A stretch of DNA of 21,398 nucleotides from Flavobacteriales bacterium UBA7443 (GTDB taxonomy: Bacteria; Bacteroidota; Bacteroidia; Flavobacteriales_D; Sanyastnellaceae): assembly GCA_002477505.1 (NCBI GenBank), contig DLQB01000124.1:407-21804 (forward strand), given 5' to 3'. Under the pieces are notes generated by a model. The model had not been told where the DNA came from. It saw nothing but the letters and a program-made list of their open reading frames with translations, and made no database searches. Positions within the stretch are counted from its first letter, which is position 1; each line of letters begins with the position of its first letter. This document shows positions 14,621 to 21,398 of the stretch, piece after piece. Position numbers and translations under genes: made by a program.

Positions 14621-16198
14621 ATGAAAATGAATCGATTTGCATCCATGAATTTCCGCGAGGAAAGCAGCTTTTCACTGCCGTTGGTGGCGGTGGTAATGCT
14701 ATCGGCATTGGTTTGCTTTTCAGGATGCACGCGCAAGCCGACCACATGGGAGGTGGACGTTGCCTTACCTCTGGTGGATGATTTATTGGATTGGACCGAT
14801 GTGATTGGAGATTCCCTCGCCACGATCGAAACCGGATCGGTTGCGGTCATTCGTTTTGATGGCGTGATTTCGGAATTGGACATTGAAGCACTCACAAAAC
14901 TTCCCGATACGCTCGTTGCTCAGGAATTAACGCCTGATTTTTCGGGGGGACCTTTCGAGGTGCCGCCGGGAGCCGTGCTGCTGGATACGGAGGAGGATAT
15001 CGCTTTTCAAGGAATTGACCAGCAATTCTCGTCCATCGTATTGGAGTCCGGTCGGATCGAATATTCCGTTGAAAGTTCAACCGATGGCTATGTGGAAATG
15101 CGGTATAATTTCCCCAGCGTCACCATCGCAGGGGAGGCGGTCGAATTGTATGTGTTGCTTCCACCAAGCACTTCGAATGGTTTTCAATCGGAATCGGGAG
15201 TGATTGACCTTTCCGGAGCTTCCATTGATTTAACCGGAGTTTCTGGCAATGATATCAATCGGATTGCGAGTGAATTGATCATTGGCACACCGGCCTTCAT
15301 TGAAGACACGGCTCAAGTGTATGGGTCGGACAGCATCCTCGTCAATATGCATTTCAAGGATTTGTTGGTGCAGCAAGTCGCGGGATATTTCGGTCAAGAA
15401 ACGTTGGATTTTGACATCGAACAGAAAGTCTTCGATCCCGATGTATTTACCAATGGGTTTTTGGAGATCAATCCCACGCGTGCAGAACTTTCTTTTCAAA
15501 ACACCCTCGCGGCGGACATGCGCTTGGATTTTGAAGCCTTGCAGGTTGACGGGATCAATGTCGGACACGCTCAATTGGGTACCCCCCAATTTATTTCACG
15601 CGCAGACTGGAGTTCCGGTGAGGTAGAGCCGGGGGAGTGGTTCATGGATTTGCTCGAATCGGGCCCTTCCATTTTTGAACTCCTCGGTTATTTGCCGGAA
15701 TGGGTAACGATGCAAGGGGCGGGACTGTTGAACCCGCTGGGTGACGTCTCCGGTGGACAAGACTTTTTTGATGCACGCTATCCTCCGCAATTGCAGTTGG
15801 ATTTGGAATGGCCGCTTCGCGGAGCCATTGAGCAATTTACCGTGGAACAGGTCTTCGACTTTGATGGAACGGATTTGCCTCAATTTGAGGGGGATCTCGT
15901 GCTGCGATTGACCAATGGATTTCCCGTGGATTGGGAATTCAATGCGGAGTGGTTGCACCCCAATGATGCCTTTCCCTCCGAATTCATAGAAGGAATAGTG
16001 CCTTCTTTTGGGGATGATTCAGGCGCGTCCAATGAAGTGGAATGGCGCTTGCCAGTGAGCGATTTGCGGTTGAAAAATCCAAGTGAATTGCTTTTTTCAG
16101 CGCGCATGGACTCCGAAGGTGAAGTCGTCTTCACGGGCAATGAACGCCTGCGTATCCAAGTCGCCATTGAAGGAACCCATCAAGTCACTGTCGAATGA
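14621..16198 (+). CDS. Large envelope lipoprotein, function unknown
   Basis: This 525-residue protein has a lipoprotein signal: hydrophobic core SLPLVAVVMLSALV, then lipobox FSGC with Cys at about residue 36. The mature part begins TRKPTTWEVDVALPLVDDL. It is acidic, rich in predicted beta structure and short of Lys, with segments such as EINPTRAELSFQNTLAADM and LRLTNGFPVDWEF that look like repeated beta-sandwich strands. I do not recognise a named family. ATG 14621 was chosen because it gives a compact signal. ATG 14585 (overlapping the previous gene) and ATG 14642 are alternatives. It follows the dapF fusion by 13 bases and overlaps the next gene by 4 (ATGA), so it probably works with that predicted outer-membrane barrel. 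Confidence 0.75.
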   Translation: MKMNRFASMNFREESSFSLPLVAVVMLSALVCFSGCTRKPTTWEVDVALPLVDDLLDWTDVIGDSLATIETGSVAVIRFDGVISELDIEALTKLPDTLVAQELTPDFSGGPFEVPPGAVLLDTEEDIAFQGIDQQFSSIVLESGRIEYSVESSTDGYVEMRYNFPSVTIAGEAVELYVLLPPSTSNGFQSESGVIDLSGASIDLTGVSGNDINRIASELIIGTPAFIEDTAQVYGSDSILVNMHFKDLLVQQVAGYFGQETLDFDIEQKVFDPDVFTNGFLEINPTRAELSFQNTLAADMRLDFEALQVDGINVGHAQLGTPQFISRADWSSGEVEPGEWFMDLLESGPSIFELLGYLPEWVTMQGAGLLNPLGDVSGGQDFFDARYPPQLQLDLEWPLRGAIEQFTVEQVFDFDGTDLPQFEGDLVLRLTNGFPVDWEFNAEWLHPNDAFPSEFIEGIVPSFGDDSGASNEVEWRLPVSDLRLKNPSELLFSARMDSEGEVVFTGNERLRIQVAIEGTHQVTVE

Positions 16199-17436
16199 AT
16201 GTGAACGGCTCATCCGCTGCGGCGAAAATTGTTTGCTTCCTCCTTTTGGCGTGGCTATCCGTGCCGATGGCGTGTGCAAGCCTGCACCCCAAGTCGCGGG
16301 TTGATTCCACGTTGTCGGCGTCGGAACCGCGAGACTCCTCGCGCTTCTTGCCTTGGTCATTGACGATGTGGGGCCAACATCGCTCCAATACAATGGACCA
16401 TCAATTGGGGCAGTTGCTCGTACGTGGGGGCAACATCGATCGAACGTTAGTGGACGCCGCGAGGGAAATACAAGGGGGTGATATGGGAAGCTTTGGATTT
16501 TCTTCCGGTTTTCAGTTGCACGCTCGCTCACGGCAAATGTGGAAGGAAACGAATTGGCGGCTTTGCGGTTCTGTGCAAGCGCGATGGATTGGTGATTCAC
16601 GCTGGACGCCTGAGATGTATGACCTGGTTCTTACGGGCAATGCAGGGCACTTGGGACGTTGGGATGTTTTGGACGGCACACGTGCGCGCAGCTCCGCATG
16701 GCTCAATGCTGCTGTGGGCATCGAAGGCAGGCATCAAAATCGCGTGGAATTGGGGTTGGTGTATCGCCCATTTCAATACGAAGGCTTGATTGAAACGGGG
16801 TATTTTTATGTCAACGAAGATGTTGACGACATGTTCGCGTCAATGCGGGCAAATGCGCGACTGAGTCGAAAGGCGGCCTGGGGCCTTGCGCTCAATGCGG
16901 AGTGGCATTTTCTCCGAGAGGAGGCGCCGTTTGCATTCCATGTTCAACTGCGCAATTTTGGCGCGGTGATTTCGCCCAATCCGCTGCGATTTGCCGTGGA
17001 CACCGTCCTGGAAACTTCGGGATTGCCATTTTCTGGAGCGGGATGGTCGATTGCTTCCTTGCAAGAGGAAGGGTTTGCGGAAGGTTTGTATACCGCGGAC
17101 TCGTCCGGTGTGGATTTGCAACGCTTGCCGGGTCGATTGGACTTGAGTTTTGAATACCCCCTTTCGCCCCGCACAGGATGGGATGTACAAGTGCAATTGG
17201 GAGAGTGGATGCCCTTGCCCCGTGCCATTTCGGGCTTGCGCCGAGCATTCGGAAAGCACTGGCAAGCGGGTGTTCAAGTCATCGCCGGTGGTTGGGGCCG
17301 CGTGCGTCCTGCAGCTTGGGCCCGTTGGCGGATGCCCAACGAGCGTGCAATCATGATTTATGTGGAAGATCCGTGGGGCTGGGGAAGTGATTCCGCTTAT
17401 GGCCGTGGCGTCACTTTGCGATACGAGTCCCTCTGA
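16195..17436 (+). CDS. Predicted outer-membrane beta-barrel protein
   Basis: This 413-residue protein has a signal peptide (core KIVCFLLLAWLSVPMACA, cut before SLHPK). The mature part alternates polar and aromatic residues in short strands, for example FGFSSGFQLHARS, NRVELGLVYRPF, LIETGYFYVNED and LDLSFEYPL. It ends in a strand-like GVTLRYESL, as outer-membrane barrels do. There is a loose likeness to the DUF5723-type barrels of Bacteroidota, but I cannot confirm the family. It shares an ATGA overlap with the upstream lipoprotein, so the two are translationally coupled and likely partners in the outer membrane. kdsA follows after 36 bases. Confidence 0.68.
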   Translation: MNVNGSSAAAKIVCFLLLAWLSVPMACASLHPKSRVDSTLSASEPRDSSRFLPWSLTMWGQHRSNTMDHQLGQLLVRGGNIDRTLVDAAREIQGGDMGSFGFSSGFQLHARSRQMWKETNWRLCGSVQARWIGDSRWTPEMYDLVLTGNAGHLGRWDVLDGTRARSSAWLNAAVGIEGRHQNRVELGLVYRPFQYEGLIETGYFYVNEDVDDMFASMRANARLSRKAAWGLALNAEWHFLREEAPFAFHVQLRNFGAVISPNPLRFAVDTVLETSGLPFSGAGWSIASLQEEGFAEGLYTADSSGVDLQRLPGRLDLSFEYPLSPRTGWDVQVQLGEWMPLPRAISGLRRAFGKHWQAGVQVIAGGWGRVRPAAWARWRMPNERAIMIYVEDPWGWGSDSAYGRGVTLRYESL

Positions 17437-17472
17437 TGTGGCAATTCGCTGCGCAGTTCCGAACTTAGCGGC

Positions 17473-18318
17473 ATGGCAAATCAACCGCACGGTTCTGAAA
17501 AGTGGATGGAGCAACCTTCGCAAACGACGGGTTGGACGGCAGGAAATAAGCTGCAGATCATTGCAGGGCCTTGCGCGATTGAAGGCGAAGAAATTGCCAA
17601 TCGCGTGGCAGACGGGGTAGCAGAAGCGTGCACAGCGTTGGATTTACCGTTCATTTTTAAAGGATCTTATCGAAAAGCCAATCGTTCGCGTTTGGACAGC
17701 TTTACGGGCATTGGGGATGAAAAAGCCTTGGCCATTTTACAGGCCATTGGCCAGCGGATGGGCATCCGGACAACGACGGATATTCACGCAGCGGATGAAG
17801 CGGCCATGGCGGCGGATTGCGTGGATGTTCTGCAAATACCAGCCTTCCTGTGCCGTCAAACCGATTTGTTGGTGGCAGCGGCCAAAACAGGCAAGGTTGT
17901 CAATGTGAAGAAGGGTCAATTCTTGGCGCCCGAGGCGATGGAACATGCGATCCGAAAGATCCACGAATCTGGAAATTCGAAGGCCTGGCTGACCGAACGT
18001 GGCACCATGCTTGGCTACCAGGACATGGTGGTTGATATGCGCGGGTTCCCTGTCATGCGTCAATTTGGTCCCGTCATCGCTGACATTACGCACAGCTTGC
18101 AGCAGCCCAATCAACCTTCCGGCGTGACCGGCGGCAAACCCGGGTTGATCGCAACGGTGGGAAAAGCCGCTGTCGCTGCAGGGGCAAACGGCGTATTCAT
18201 TGAGACGCACCCAGATCCCGCTTCAGCTCTTTCGGATGGCGCCAATATGCTTCCTCTCAATCGGTTGTACGATTTGCTGAAGCAATTGAAGCGAGTTCAT
18301 GAGGCCGTTCAAAATTGA
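17473..18318 (+). CDS. kdsA: 3-deoxy-8-phosphooctulonate (Kdo-8-P) synthase
   Basis: This 281-residue enzyme condenses phosphoenolpyruvate with arabinose-5-phosphate to make Kdo-8-phosphate for the LPS inner core. Family marks are IAGPCAIEGEE (30-40), FKGSYRKANRS, TTDIHAADEA, IPAFLCRQTDLL, NVKKGQFLAPE, LTERGTMLGY, THSLQQP and FIETHPDPASALSDGAN. Cys34, His207, Glu244 and Asp255 line up with the four metal ligands of metal-dependent KdsA such as that of Aquifex (Cys11, His185, Glu222, Asp233). The E. coli type has Asn at the first position, so this enzyme should need a divalent metal. The N-terminus from ATG 17473 is about 20 residues longer than usual; ATG 17506 is possible. It sits among envelope genes. 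Confidence 0.96.
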   Translation: MANQPHGSEKWMEQPSQTTGWTAGNKLQIIAGPCAIEGEEIANRVADGVAEACTALDLPFIFKGSYRKANRSRLDSFTGIGDEKALAILQAIGQRMGIRTTTDIHAADEAAMAADCVDVLQIPAFLCRQTDLLVAAAKTGKVVNVKKGQFLAPEAMEHAIRKIHESGNSKAWLTERGTMLGYQDMVVDMRGFPVMRQFGPVIADITHSLQQPNQPSGVTGGKPGLIATVGKAAVAAGANGVFIETHPDPASALSDGANMLPLNRLYDLLKQLKRVHEAVQN

Positions 18319-18322
18319 TCGC

Positions 18323-19822
18323 ATGATGCATTTACGCAATCCACGAACTGTTGATCGCCGAATCCCATTGGGTTGGATGCAGTGTGTTTTGGCGTTGCTG
18401 GTTTTGTTCGGAAGTGCCTTCAGCACGTTGGCCCAGGTCGATACAGTGGAGGTGCGCATTTGGGGCGGTCAGCAGGATGACCGAGGCGTGCGCTTGATTC
18501 AGCTTGCAGACGGAGATTTGCTCAGCTTGAGTTCCACCAACAGCACGTCGACCAACCAACCGCAGGCATGGGTTCAACGGATTGACTCCAATGCCCACGT
18601 CGTTTGGGAATCGACCTTGAGTGATTCGCCCTTGTTGCAACCGGTCGATGCGGTCGAACATGAGGACGGGCGCATTACGGTTTTGAGCATGCGGTACGCG
18701 AGCGCCGCGGACGGATACGATTGGCACTGGCAAACCTTGGCGCCGGATGGAACGCTCCAGGGCAGTCAGGCGTGGGGCACGGCAGCTTGGGATCTCCCGT
18801 TGCGTTGTTTCGACCGTTCGGGTGAACTTTGGTCGGTGGGAATGACCTACGCATCCGGTTCGGGCGACGTGCAATGGACGCGCCATGTGTGGGCAGACGA
18901 GAATTGGATGCTCTCCGATGCGGCAGCGTGGGGAACCGAACAAGAAGAAGTCGTTACCGATGCCTTGCTTGTGGGAGATACCTTGTTGGTAAGTGCCACC
19001 CTCGAAGCGGAACAACGTGCTTCGTTTACCGCGTATGACCTGGTCTCGGGTGAGACAACTTGGACGTATTCGAGCGTGTGGGATGAACCCACGTCTTCGG
19101 TTGCATTGGATGTGCGGGATACGACCGTTGCGGGGCTGATGAACGTGGAAACGGCGGATGGAATCCGACTGGCATTTGTTTGCCTAAGCCTGTCGGGAGA
19201 TACACTGCTCGAGAAAATTCCCGGTTCGGGAGTGGATGTCGAAGCTTACGATTTGCAATGGTACAGTGCAGAAGATTTTGCGACCATTTCCATGACAGAA
19301 GGCTTGGGTTTGGGGGGAGAGGAATTGCTCTTTTCAAGGTGGTCTGCGGAGAACGGCGCATGGCAGGGAGGCCCCACGTTTGGGACTCCTTGGGATGAAC
19401 GACCGGCGAGCCTGCTCTGCGATGCGTCGAATCGCATTTGGGTGCTCGGGCGCACGGATGGTTATTCGAACGGTCGCGACGATGTTTATTTGCTTCAATT
19501 TCCAGACGCCTCTATTGGGGATTATTTGGGGAATGTGGAGACGAATATCTTGGAAACAACGCTTTCCATTGAAGCCGATGCAATCCAAGCCAATGCGGGT
19601 TGGCAAGTCTTTCCCAATCCGGTTTCGGCGTTGTTTGAAATTCGCGGATACCGATTGGGACAGCGCTGGACTGTCTTTGATGGTTGGGGGCGGAAAGTAG
19701 CCGAAGGACAAGGGAGTAGGGTCGATGCTTCGCACTGGCCAGTGGGCTTGCTTTGGCTGGTGCCTTCCAATTCTGATCACACGATTACCATGCGGGCATT
19801 GAAACTGAATGTGGTTCGTTGA
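18323..19822 (+). CDS. Secreted propeller-like protein with T9SS sorting domain
   Basis: This 499-residue protein has a signal peptide ending LFGSAFSTLAQ before VDTVEVRIW. The body has repeated strand blocks such as RGVRLIQLADGDLLSL, QAWVQRIDSNAHVVWES and DVYLLQFPDAS, recalling beta-propeller proteins that report query/answer blocks around each blade. The last 70 or so residues form a type A T9SS sorting domain: GWQVFPNPVSALFEI at its start, then WTVFDGWGRKVAEG and HWPVGLLWL. It should therefore be exported to the surface or medium. ATG 18323, 4 bases after kdsA, is chosen. ATG 18299 would overlap kdsA and only lengthen the signal. No catalytic motif was recognised. Confidence 0.78.
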   Translation: MMHLRNPRTVDRRIPLGWMQCVLALLVLFGSAFSTLAQVDTVEVRIWGGQQDDRGVRLIQLADGDLLSLSSTNSTSTNQPQAWVQRIDSNAHVVWESTLSDSPLLQPVDAVEHEDGRITVLSMRYASAADGYDWHWQTLAPDGTLQGSQAWGTAAWDLPLRCFDRSGELWSVGMTYASGSGDVQWTRHVWADENWMLSDAAAWGTEQEEVVTDALLVGDTLLVSATLEAEQRASFTAYDLVSGETTWTYSSVWDEPTSSVALDVRDTTVAGLMNVETADGIRLAFVCLSLSGDTLLEKIPGSGVDVEAYDLQWYSAEDFATISMTEGLGLGGEELLFSRWSAENGAWQGGPTFGTPWDERPASLLCDASNRIWVLGRTDGYSNGRDDVYLLQFPDASIGDYLGNVETNILETTLSIEADAIQANAGWQVFPNPVSALFEIRGYRLGQRWTVFDGWGRKVAEGQGSRVDASHWPVGLLWLVPSNSDHTITMRALKLNVVR

Positions 19823-19830
19823 GTCGAGGG

Positions 19831-19849
19831 ACGGCTAAATTCGTGCCGT
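19831..19849 (+). terminator. Weak hairpin after the T9SS gene
   Basis: ACGGC (19831-19835) can pair with GCCGT (19845-19849) around a 9-base loop, followed by only a short T run. It is a possible weak terminator in the 64-base gap before 19887. The loop TAAATTCG (19836-19843) is also one mismatch from a Bacteroidota -7 box, so the site may instead be promoter sequence. Neither reading is secure. Confidence 0.22.
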
Positions 19850-19886
19850 TTCCAATCTTGGCATCCATCTTGCAAACTCATCGACC

Positions 19887-20459
19887 ATGAAGACATTGAA
19901 ATCTTACCAACGACTGCGGCTCCTTCGTGCGGTTAATCTTTCGACTCGATTGTTCCTGGTGGTTGTCACGAGCATCTTGCTCACCGCCTGCGAGGCATCG
20001 AAACCATTGGCTGTGGCTGAAACAGCTGCTCGATTCTCAAATTGCCAAGTGGCTCCGTTTGTATCTATTTCTGCTACGCAGCAAGACGCCCTGCCTGGCG
20101 TGGAGTCCAATGTGCGAAAACAGCGGACCTATCGATTGGAAATGGAGATTTCCGCGGCGGAAGGCGATGCTTGGTTGAATGCCATTGAATCCATGAATCA
20201 ATGGGAGCTTTGGGTGGACTCGGTGGCGGTGCCTGTGCGTTTTCGTCCAATGCAGAAAAAAGGGCACTTGATGTTCAGTGGCTTGCGAATGTTCTACGGG
20301 CCTTCGAGTGGCGGGAGTATGGCATTGCCGGTCGAAACATATGCGTTGCATGGCGTCGCATTGAACGGCCGAGCCCGTTTGGTTGGTTACAATGCGCTTC
20401 AGTGTTACGCGAGTGCACTCGATTCACTCATTGCACTACCTCTAATCGTTGCTCCCTGA
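19887..20459 (+). CDS. Small lipoprotein of unknown function
   Basis: This 190-residue protein has a basic N-terminus and a hydrophobic core (LSTRLFLVVVTSILLTAC). The lipobox LTAC places the lipidated Cys at about residue 35. The mature part has the look of a small beta-rich domain (TYRLEMEISAAEGDAW, NQWELWVDSVAVPVRFRP, GHLMFSGLRMFYG). No family is recognised. Its stop TGA shares one base with the ATG of the next gene, which implies coupled translation and a shared function. It is 64 bases from the upstream T9SS gene and may or may not belong to the same transcript. Confidence 0.72.
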   Translation: MKTLKSYQRLRLLRAVNLSTRLFLVVVTSILLTACEASKPLAVAETAARFSNCQVAPFVSISATQQDALPGVESNVRKQRTYRLEMEISAAEGDAWLNAIESMNQWELWVDSVAVPVRFRPMQKKGHLMFSGLRMFYGPSSGGSMALPVETYALHGVALNGRARLVGYNALQCYASALDSLIALPLIVAP

Positions 20460-20902
20460 TGCCGTTGTCTCATCAATTTTTCAGACCTGGAAAAAACGAA
20501 TTTCAACTCGCTGTCGTTGCGGTGGTGTTGAGTTTTTCTTCGTTCCAGCTGGAAGCTCAAGAATTGATGATCCGCGGTAAACGGCACAAGGTGGAGTTGG
20601 AAGGAGAGAGCTTCAGACCTGCCAAGGCATTTCAAATTACCCATTCTGTCTGTCCCGTAGCGGGAGATCATTTTGCAAAAGCGCGTAAAATGCGCCGATG
20701 GAATGCTGTGTTGTTGAACGTTGGAATCACTGAAGTCGTCGTGAGCATTTTGGCGATCGAACGTGATGAATTGGTGCTTGGCATCGCAACGGGTATTGCA
20801 GGAGGTGCCATGGAAACAATCATTTCAGGTCGTAAGAATCGGATAGACCAAGAGCTTAATCTCGGAGTCAAGGCGTACAATCAATGTATGCTGTGGAGAT
20901 AA
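20459..20902 (+). CDS. Small membrane or exported protein of unknown function
   Basis: This 147-residue protein starts at an ATG that shares one base with the preceding stop (TGATG). The N-terminus has a signal-like segment (FQLAVVAVVLSFSSFQLEAQ). The mature part has RGKRHKVELEGESFRPAKAF, then two hydrophobic stretches, NVGITEVVVSILAI and LVLGIATGIAGGAM. The second is glycine-rich like glycine-zipper segments. It ends NLGVKAYNQCMLWR. The frame is open further upstream to 20201, but that part lies over the preceding lipoprotein and lacks a signal, so the shorter start is preferred. Family unknown. Confidence 0.65.
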   Translation: MPLSHQFFRPGKNEFQLAVVAVVLSFSSFQLEAQELMIRGKRHKVELEGESFRPAKAFQITHSVCPVAGDHFAKARKMRRWNAVLLNVGITEVVVSILAIERDELVLGIATGIAGGAMETIISGRKNRIDQELNLGVKAYNQCMLWR

Positions 20903-21071
20903 TGCATGGGCAATAATACATCGGTTTAACCGGATGAACTGCCACGGTATCATGCACACAGACATAATTTTATAAATCTGATTTTGCGTTGTTTCGTTGT
21001 TGCGGCGGTTTTTTAAGGCTATTTATTGACTAGATTCGGAAATTGGTCGAATTATAAACCTAGCCGCTCCC

Positions 21072-21398
21072 ATGAAAAAAGCTCTTCTCTTCTCGATATT
21101 TTGCAGTTTAATACTCGGTGCTAATGCCCAAGTTGAACGCACAATAGATGGCACGACTGTCAATACTTATCTCGATCTCGTGAAGCTTGAGGAAATGCTT
21201 GAAGAACTGCAAAATCAAATTGACCAGCTTCAAAATATTGCTGCAGTATCAGGAGGCACTGCTGACCTCTCTGCGTTGTGGGCTGCGGTTGATGCGAATA
21301 CGAATCGAACCACAATTACTCAGGCACAGGCTGACGAAATTGCAGCCAATACGCTCAAGGTCAGTGGTGATGATGGCGAGCAGGGCATACAAGGCGAG
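21072..21398 (+). CDS. Secreted coiled-coil/collagen-like protein, N-terminal part (runs off right edge)
   Basis: The frame is open for 109 codons from ATG 21072 to the end of the window. A signal peptide (MKKALLFSIFCSLILGANAQ) is followed by a likely coiled coil of heptads (LEEMLEELQNQIDQLQNI). Then comes a segment ITQAQADEIAANTLKVS, of a type (tandem 'ITxxQAxxIxANTxKV' units) common in Bacteroidota surface and fibre-like proteins. The last visible residues, GDDGEQGIQGE, are in Gly-X-Y register, so a collagen-like stretch seems to begin here. The product is probably a trimeric extracellular or surface fibre, possibly with a C-terminal sorting or fibre domain beyond the window. Its base composition is visibly more AT-rich than that of its neighbours. 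Confidence 0.7.
   Translation, partial: MKKALLFSIFCSLILGANAQVERTIDGTTVNTYLDLVKLEEMLEELQNQIDQLQNIAAVSGGTADLSALWAAVDANTNRTTITQAQADEIAANTLKVSGDDGEQGIQGE

Noticed and set aside
20922..20932. CGGTT-T-AACCG as a terminator after the small membrane gene
   Set aside because: The arms are 5 bases with a 1-base loop and no T tract follows, so it is not a credible intrinsic terminator.
21031..21038. TAGATTCG as a -7 box for the collagen-like gene
   Set aside because: One mismatch from consensus, but no -33 TTG lies 17-23 bases upstream. Chance matches are likely in this AT-rich gap.

Overview
This window looks like chromosomal DNA from a Bacteroidota bacterium, probably a free-living Flavobacteriales-type lineage of roughly half G+C by eye. 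The grounds are a promoter of the form TTG-N19-TAnnTTTG before rpmG, an rpmG-DUF4295-ftsY-rimO-queE gene order, two secreted proteins with type IX secretion (T9SS) C-terminal sorting domains, HmuY-type haem proteins beside a TonB-dependent receptor, a one-chain E1 2-oxoacid dehydrogenase, and weak Shine-Dalgarno use. No rRNA, tRNA, CRISPR array or insertion sequence was seen. The species cannot be named from this evidence.

Left part (1-4177). The N-terminal membrane domain of an FtsK-type DNA translocase leaves the window at base 1 on the minus strand. Divergent from it is a plus-strand housekeeping run: ribosomal protein L33, a 51-residue DUF4295 protein, a strong intrinsic terminator, then ftsY (SRP receptor), rimO (ribosomal protein S12 methylthiotransferase) and queE (7-deazaguanine synthesis).

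Middle part (4181-12454, all minus strand; read right to left in transcription order). A fused alpha/beta E1 subunit of a 2-oxoacid dehydrogenase is coupled to a small exported protein. Next is a PaaE-like flavin/2Fe-2S reductase. Last is a compact haem-uptake operon: a secreted T9SS protein with two HmuY-like domains, a TonB-dependent receptor, and a lipoprotein that also has two HmuY-like domains. A 14-bp perfect palindrome lies just before this operon and may be its operator.

Right part (12517-20902, plus strand). This closely packed run has a cell-envelope theme. It begins with a diaminopimelate epimerase fused in frame to a membrane-anchored DUF4105 (Lnb-N-terminal-like) domain. Then come a large lipoprotein and a predicted outer-membrane barrel that overlap by 4 bases, a metal-dependent-type Kdo-8-phosphate synthase, a T9SS-exported propeller-like protein, and a coupled pair of small unknown envelope proteins. 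After a more AT-rich gap, a secreted coiled-coil/collagen-like protein begins and runs off the right edge.

The most notable points are the DapF-DUF4105 fusion, the paired double-HmuY proteins around one receptor with a palindromic site upstream, and the uncharacterised lipoprotein/barrel pair between peptidoglycan-precursor and LPS-precursor genes.
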